Source: CADEDH01 sp965263455 (lineage in GTDB: Bacteria > Actinomycetota > Acidimicrobiia > Acidimicrobiales > SZUA-35). From it: DNA of 64,000 nt. The notes beneath the pieces were generated by a model. That model did no database searches, was not told the DNA's origin, and saw only the letters and a program-made list of their open reading frames with translations. The position numbers and the translations under genes are program-made. The stretch lies in assembly GCA_965263455.1 (NCBI GenBank), contig CBDHHN010000004.1, positions 1,860,001 through 1,924,000 on the forward strand, read 5' to 3'. Below, piece by piece: positions 60,086 through 64,000 of the stretch. Every line of letters begins with the position of its first letter. Within the stretch, counting starts at the first letter, position 1.

Positions 60086-61074
60086 CGGGGTGCGGTGCGG
60101 CCGTCGGCGGGACGGGCGTTGGCGGCGGTCGTCGGCATCGGGAACGAGCCGGGGGCCAGGAACATGCCCTGGACCGTGGAGTGGCGGGCCATACGGGTTT
60201 CGCCCGCCGCCGTGACCGACACCTTCCAGTTGGCGATGTAGGCCGCGGGGCGGATGTCGAAGGTGACCTCCACCTCGTCCCCGGGCCGGACCTCGATCGG
60301 CTCGGCCAGGGGGTAGATGTTGGACCACCGGTCGAAGAAACCGTCGAGGAGGCTGCAGTTGGTGAGTTCCACCGACGGGGACAGGGAGGCGACGAAGAGC
60401 CCGGCGACGGCGTTCAGGACGCCACCGGCGCTGACGGCCAGGCGGGCGGTACCCCCGAAACGCTCGTTGTGGTCGGCGGCGACGGTGGCCCACTCCACCG
60501 GCGAACCCAGGTAGCACTCGGGCGGGAGGGTGTCGCGGTACTCGGTGTTGGCCGCCAGCCGCGCCATCGGCCCGAAGTCGAAGCCCCCCGGTCGATGACG
60601 CCACATCTCGACGGTCGGACCGTGGCCGGGCCACGAGATGGGGGCCGCCAGGAGCCGGAACGACCCGGGAATCAGGATGGCGTCCGGGGCGAGGAGGCGG
60701 GCTCGGGCGTCGGCGCTGTACTCGAGGACACCTGCGTCGTAGGCGAGGCCGCCGATCTGGTCGCAGACCAGGACGTCGGCCTTGTCGGCGAGTTCCAGGT
60801 CGGTGCTGTAGGCCTGGTGGAAGACCATCCGGTCGGCCAGGCCATTGACCTCGGCCACCTCCCGAGCCACACCGATGATGTCGCCCTCTTCGACGATGTG
60901 GACCTTGGCGGCCCCGGCCTCGGCTGCCAGCAGGCCGAGCAGGCCGGAACCGCTGCCCAGATCGAGCACGACCGACTCGGGCGAGATCACCTCGGCCAGC
61001 GCCCGCCGGTAGGCGGCGACCTTCACCTCATCGCCGACGTAGCCGGCGTGTTCGTGGATCTCGTCCCGCGACAT
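60082..61074 (-). CDS. Protein arginine methyltransferase-like SAM enzyme of the RiPP operon
   Basis: A 330-residue SAM-dependent methyltransferase of PRMT architecture: the N-terminal GYVGDEVKVAAYRRAL helix, SAM motif I VVLDLGSGSG (36-45), VHIVEEGD (acidic ribose ligand), and the substrate loop CDQIGGLAYD (104-113), which aligns with the PRMT double-E loop but has Asp105 and Asp113 instead of the two Glu. A C-terminal beta-barrel half follows. A peptide-arginine substrate is attractive because the precursor 340 nt upstream has clustered Arg. The ATG lies 7 nt after the PqqD-like stop. Other peptide or protein substrates cannot be excluded. Confidence 0.75.
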   Translation of the reverse strand: MSRDEIHEHAGYVGDEVKVAAYRRALAEVISPESVVLDLGSGSGLLGLLAAEAGAAKVHIVEEGDIIGVAREVAEVNGLADRMVFHQAYSTDLELADKADVLVCDQIGGLAYDAGVLEYSADARARLLAPDAILIPGSFRLLAAPISWPGHGPTVEMWRHRPGGFDFGPMARLAANTEYRDTLPPECYLGSPVEWATVAADHNERFGGTARLAVSAGGVLNAVAGLFVASLSPSVELTNCSLLDGFFDRWSNIYPLAEPIEVRPGDEVEVTFDIRPAAYIANWKVSVTAAGETRMARHSTVQGMFLAPGSFPMPTTAANARPADGRTAPR

Positions 61075-61081
61075 CGACGGG

Positions 61082-61402
61082 TCAGGGACCGTCGGCGACG
61101 ACGAGGCCGGCGGCGGACAGTTCAGCCACGAGATCGCCGACGTCGGTCTCGGCCACGGCCTGGTCGATCTCGAATCGTTCGACGAGGTCGCGGGCGACGT
61201 CACCCAGGGTCCGCCCCTCGGACAACGCTTCCCAGATCAGCGAGCCAACCGGATCGAGGCTGTAGTACTGCTCGTCGTCCATGTTGACGAGCACGGTCTC
61301 CTCGCCGACGGCGCGGGCGATCACGCCTTCCGATGGATGGAAGGACTTGGAGTGAATAAAGGTGGGTAGCGCCGAAGGCGGTGTGTCGGCTTCGCCGATC
61401 AC
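61082..61402 (-). CDS. PqqD-like RiPP recognition element protein
   Basis: A 106-residue PqqD-family protein: GVIARAVGEETVLVNMDDEQYYSLDPVG and IWEALSEGRTLGDVARDLVERFEI contain the winged-helix RRE fold that binds the leader of a ribosomal peptide. In lasso clusters this is protein B1. It starts (GTG) 13 nt after the precursor stop and precedes the methyltransferase by 7 nt. Residues 1-25 are a variable extension, and a later start cannot be excluded. Leader binding is the expected role. Confidence 0.85.
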   Translation of the reverse strand: MIGEADTPPSALPTFIHSKSFHPSEGVIARAVGEETVLVNMDDEQYYSLDPVGSLIWEALSEGRTLGDVARDLVERFEIDQAVAETDVGDLVAELSAAGLVVADGP

Positions 61403-61415
61403 CGGCCGATCCGAC

Positions 61416-61571
61416 CTAGACCCACCACCACCACCAACGACGGCGGCGCATCATCATCATCCCGTTCATGCCCCCGTGCATGTGCCGGCGCATGAGGTCG
61501 GAACCGACACGGTGGAGCGTCAACGACGCAACGGAACCGTGGGCCCGGAGCTGAGGCTTGCTGTATTCCAC
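61416..61571 (-). CDS. RiPP precursor peptide, lasso-family leader with Met/Arg/Trp homopolymer core
   Basis: A 51-codon gene. The leader half contains YSKPQLRAHGSVASLT (residues 3-18), matching the lasso-family leader pattern Y-x-x-P-x-L...G...T bound by PqqD-like recognition proteins. After it come L-H-R-V-G-S-D-L, then MRRHMHGGMNG (27-37) and finally MMMMRRRRWWWWWV (38-51), encoded by runs of ATG, CGN and TGG codons. The GTG start has GGAAGG 9 nt upstream and the promoter at 61606-61632 gives a leader RNA of about 28 nt. A TTG at 61580 is an alternative start adding three residues. The PqqD-like gene begins 13 nt downstream. No acceptor Asp/Glu lies at the usual lasso ring position and no cyclase is in the window, so a true lasso product is doubtful. 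Confidence 0.8.
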   Translation of the reverse strand: MEYSKPQLRAHGSVASLTLHRVGSDLMRRHMHGGMNGMMMMRRRRWWWWWV

Positions 61572-61605
61572 GATCTTCAACCTTCCAGGATCGCCCTGCC
61601 GCTGA

Positions 61606-61632
61606 AGAATACCCGGTCGTCCGTTACGTCAA
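61606..61632 (-). promoter_or_regulatory. Promoter of the RiPP operon
   Basis: Minus strand: -35 TTGACG (61632-61627), 15-nt spacer, -10 TATTCT (61611-61606), preceded by G. The match to primary-sigma consensus is good with a slightly short spacer. Predicted start near 61599, followed by the ribosome site GGAAGG at 61586-61581. Confidence 0.6.
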
Positions 61633-61680
61633 AAGGCAGATGTCACACTCCGTGATGGGTCGACCCACCCAGGACAGCGG

Positions 61681-63585
61681 TTGACGCGCCCTAACCCCAC
61701 CCACCGTGGCACCATCGCTGCCGTGGGATCGTTGGCCACCAGGGGCTACGTGGCCCGATCGTTCGTTTGGATCTGGACCGCGGCTCGCCGTCCGCTCCTG
61801 CTCGCCGTCGGCGCCCAACTGGTCTCGGCCGCCGGAGTGGCCGTCGTACTGCTCTGCGGTCAGCGACTGGCCTCGGCCCTGCTGGCCGACGACCCCCCTG
61901 ACGGGGTCGGGCCCGTCCTGGGGACGACCATCTGCATCGGGGCCGCCCTGTTCGTCAGCGGGCTGGCCACCGTGGTCGACCGGGAATCGCGGGCGGTGCT
62001 GTCGGAGCAGGCCGGGGCCCACTTCGAGCGGGAGATCACCGACGTGGCCTCCTCGGTCGACTACGAGCGCTTCGAGCAGCAACGGTTCAACGACCTGCTC
62101 AACCGGGCCTGGGACGAAGGGACCGAGAGCGCGGAGCGGGTGGTGTTCGACGTCCTGGCCCTCCTCAGCGCCGTCGCCACCTCGATCGCCCTGGTCGTCG
62201 TCCTGGTCTCGGTCATGCCGGTGGTGTTGCCGGCGCTGGTCCTCATCACCGTTCCCTTCGTGCTGGCGGCCCGGGCCTCGGCCGCCCTCGCCTTCCGGGC
62301 CGACACCGACCTCACCGCCAACGACCGTCTCCGTTTCCAACTGCTCGAGGTGCTGACCGGGGCCAAGGAGGGCCAGGAGGTGCGGATCTTCGGCCTCCGC
62401 CGCCCCCTCCTCGACCGGTGGGAGCACCTGTACGTGCGGCGCCTCGACCGCATTCGCCGCACCGCCGGCCGCCGGGTCGTCCTCAACGGCGCGGCATCGC
62501 TGGCCGGCTCGACCCTGTCGGCCATCGTGTTGATCGTGGTGGTCGACGCCGCCACCACCGGCCGGATCGAGCTGGCCGACGGTGCCGTCGGGGTGGTGGC
62601 CCTGCAGCAGGTCGTGGCCAGGCTCCGGACGATGGCGGGAGCCCTCGGGTCGCTTCGGGAGTCGGCCCTGTTTCTCGAGGACTTCGAGGAGTTCCGCACC
62701 ACGGCGCCCGATCAGTCCGCCGACAACGGCACCCGAGCGACGGCCCTCGACACCGGGTCCGGGCCCCGAGCCGAGATCCCGACGGCCGCCGGCGGGGAGA
62801 ACGAACCGATCCCCCTCCCGGCCCCGGCGTCGTTCCGGTTCGAGCAGGTGTCGTTCCGGTACCCGGGCACCGAACCCCTGGTGCTCGACCAGGTCGACCT
62901 GGAGATCGGCTCGGGCGAGATCGTGGCCCTGGTCGGCCTCAGTGGGAGCGGGAAGTCGACCCTGGCCAAGCTGGCGGTCGGCCTGTACCGGCCGACGACG
63001 GGCCGTATCACCTGGGACGGTGTCGACGTGGCCGACATCGACCGCGCCGTGTACTGGCGGTCGCTGTCTGCGGTGTTCCAGAACTACGCCGAGTACGGGC
63101 TGACGGCCCGGGAGAACGTGGCCCTGGGGGATCACCACCGCCTCCACGACGTGGCCGCCGTGGCCGAGGCGGCGCGCCGGGCCGGGGTGGCCGAAACGAT
63201 CGAGGCACTCCCCGGCGGCTACGAGACGCTCCTGAACCGTTCGTTCGACGAGGGCACGACCCTGTCCAAGGGCGAGTGGCAGCGGTTGGCGGTGGCCCGG
63301 GCCTTCTTCCGGGACGATGCGCCGGTGCTCCTGCTCGACGAGCCGGCCTCGGCCCTCGATCCCCTGGCCGAGCAGGAACTGAACCGGCGCCTCCTCGACC
63401 TGTGCCGGGGCCGTTCGGTCCTGCTCATCTCCCACCGCTTCTCCACCGTCCGGACCGCTCACCGCATCTGCGTGCTCGACGGCGGCCGGGTGGCCGAGTT
63501 GGGCACCCATGCCGACCTTCTCGCCGCGGGCGGCGTCTACGCCCAGCTCTACCGGACCCAGGCCGCCGCCTACCTCGACGACTGA
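61681..63585 (+). CDS. ABC exporter divergent from the RiPP operon
   Basis: A 634-residue half transporter with membrane segments in 20-330 and an ATPase domain: Walker A LVGLSGSGKSTLAKLA near 420, signature LSKGEWQRLAVARAFF, Walker B VLLLDEPASALD, H-loop LLISHRFST. The signature has Lys in place of the second residue of the usual Gly-Gly pair; GEWQ variants are common among exporters in peptide clusters. There is no C39 peptidase domain, so it would not cleave a leader. The TTG at 61681 (AGGA 6 nt upstream) is chosen; a GTG at 61723 is possible. It likely exports the mature peptide. Confidence 0.85.
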   Translation: MTRPNPTHRGTIAAVGSLATRGYVARSFVWIWTAARRPLLLAVGAQLVSAAGVAVVLLCGQRLASALLADDPPDGVGPVLGTTICIGAALFVSGLATVVDRESRAVLSEQAGAHFEREITDVASSVDYERFEQQRFNDLLNRAWDEGTESAERVVFDVLALLSAVATSIALVVVLVSVMPVVLPALVLITVPFVLAARASAALAFRADTDLTANDRLRFQLLEVLTGAKEGQEVRIFGLRRPLLDRWEHLYVRRLDRIRRTAGRRVVLNGAASLAGSTLSAIVLIVVVDAATTGRIELADGAVGVVALQQVVARLRTMAGALGSLRESALFLEDFEEFRTTAPDQSADNGTRATALDTGSGPRAEIPTAAGGENEPIPLPAPASFRFEQVSFRYPGTEPLVLDQVDLEIGSGEIVALVGLSGSGKSTLAKLAVGLYRPTTGRITWDGVDVADIDRAVYWRSLSAVFQNYAEYGLTARENVALGDHHRLHDVAAVAEAARRAGVAETIEALPGGYETLLNRSFDEGTTLSKGEWQRLAVARAFFRDDAPVLLLDEPASALDPLAEQELNRRLLDLCRGRSVLLISHRFSTVRTAHRICVLDGGRVAELGTHADLLAAGGVYAQLYRTQAAAYLDD

Positions 63586-63629
63586 ACGACTTCTGTCGTC
63601 CCCGGGTCGGTGGTGCCACACTGGTCGCC

Positions 63630-64000
63630 ATGGGGCGGAGCTGGCGGCATCGACCGAAGGTGACCATGACGATCGGGGCCCTGACGGTGACGGCGGCCCT
63701 GGCCGCTGCGCTGTGGCTCGCCGTCGGCCGGTGGCCCGTCGCCTGGTGGTTGGTGGCGGCCACCATCGTCACCTTCGCCTGCTACGCCTGGGACAAGGCC
63801 CGGGCCGGGAGCGGTGACGGCTTCCGGATACCCGAGGCCACCCTCCAGGTGTTGACCCTGGCCGGGGGGACGGTGGGGGCCCTCGCCGGTCAGCGGCTCC
63901 TGCGCCACAAGACGTCGAAGCGCCCGTTCCAGCTCCTGTTCCGGGCCATCGTGGCCGTTCAGGTCGTGGCCGTCGTCTCGTTGGTGGCGGTCGGGCGATG
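63630..64000 (+). CDS. DUF1294 membrane protein (cut by window edge)
   Basis: At least 123 residues. Two membrane segments are followed by the family hallmark YAWDKARAG...RIPEATLQVLTLAGG (shown in parts) and GQRLLRHKTSKRPF, then a third hydrophobic segment at the window edge. Function of DUF1294 is unknown. The ATG is preceded by CACACT with a 7-nt gap, like the leaderless-type starts elsewhere. It may be complete within a few codons past the window. Confidence 0.85.
   Translation, partial: MGRSWRHRPKVTMTIGALTVTAALAAALWLAVGRWPVAWWLVAATIVTFACYAWDKARAGSGDGFRIPEATLQVLTLAGGTVGALAGQRLLRHKTSKRPFQLLFRAIVAVQVVAVVSLVAVGR

Noticed and set aside
61416..61571. Calling the peptide a bona fide lasso peptide
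   Set aside because: No Gly1 with Asp/Glu at ring position 7-9 after a plausible leader end, and no cyclase or leader protease in the window.

Overview
The window is GC-rich, actinobacterial-type chromosome: ClpC, a SigR-like ECF sigma factor, DUF2342 metalloprotease, FtsK/EccC-type ATPase with a WXG-type partner, and many start codons preceded by a TANNNT box about 7 nt upstream (leaderless-type starts). Gene content and style suggest a member of the Acidimicrobiia or a related deep actinobacterial branch; this is inference. No rRNA, tRNA, CRISPR array, transposase, integrase or replication origin was recognised.

Layout. 0-6.9 kb: housekeeping genes radA (cut by the left edge), a lipoprotein-HAD fusion, clpC, and a divergent polyprenyl diphosphate synthase. 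6.9-12.5 kb: a reduced type VII secretion locus, with a WXG-like protein and an EccC/EssC-like ATPase whose third ATPase domain is in a second reading frame, apparently through a frameshift. 12.5-18.8 kb: a leftward run nadC, folK, folB, a catalytically dead phosphatase-like protein, folP, tilS, DUF2342 protease, small membrane protein, and an ECF sigma factor. 18.9-21.9 kb: acyl-CoA dehydrogenase, VOC protein, hotdog thioesterase, universal stress protein.

21.9-48.3 kb is a cell-surface polysaccharide and secreted-protein region: nucleotide-sugar 4,6-dehydratase plus aminotransferase, a DUF6473-like protein, GT4 glycosyltransferases, polysaccharide deacetylase, Wzz/BY-kinase-like protein, a polymerase-like membrane protein, a Tat-exported G8/beta-helix protein resembling animal CEMIP/TMEM2, and two giant secreted proteins (1640 and 2050 aa) of sugar-dehydrogenase-like propeller + PKD + LamG architecture, containing near-identical tandem DNA repeats. 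48.5-59.1 kb is a dense sulfation island: six different sulfotransferases, two GT2 glycosyltransferases, an ABC exporter and a sugar epimerase, mostly joined by 4-nt start/stop overlaps.

59.1-63.6 kb holds the most unusual system: a compact RiPP-type operon with its own promoter. A 51-residue precursor too short for routine gene calling has a lasso-family leader (Y-S-K-P-x-L...G-S-V-x-x-L-T) and a bizarre core ending in four Met, four Arg, five Trp and Val. It is followed by a PqqD-like recognition protein, a protein-arginine-methyltransferase-like enzyme and an HPr-kinase-like enzyme, with a divergent ABC exporter. No lasso cyclase or leader protease is visible, so the product class is open. 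The window ends in a DUF1294 membrane protein.
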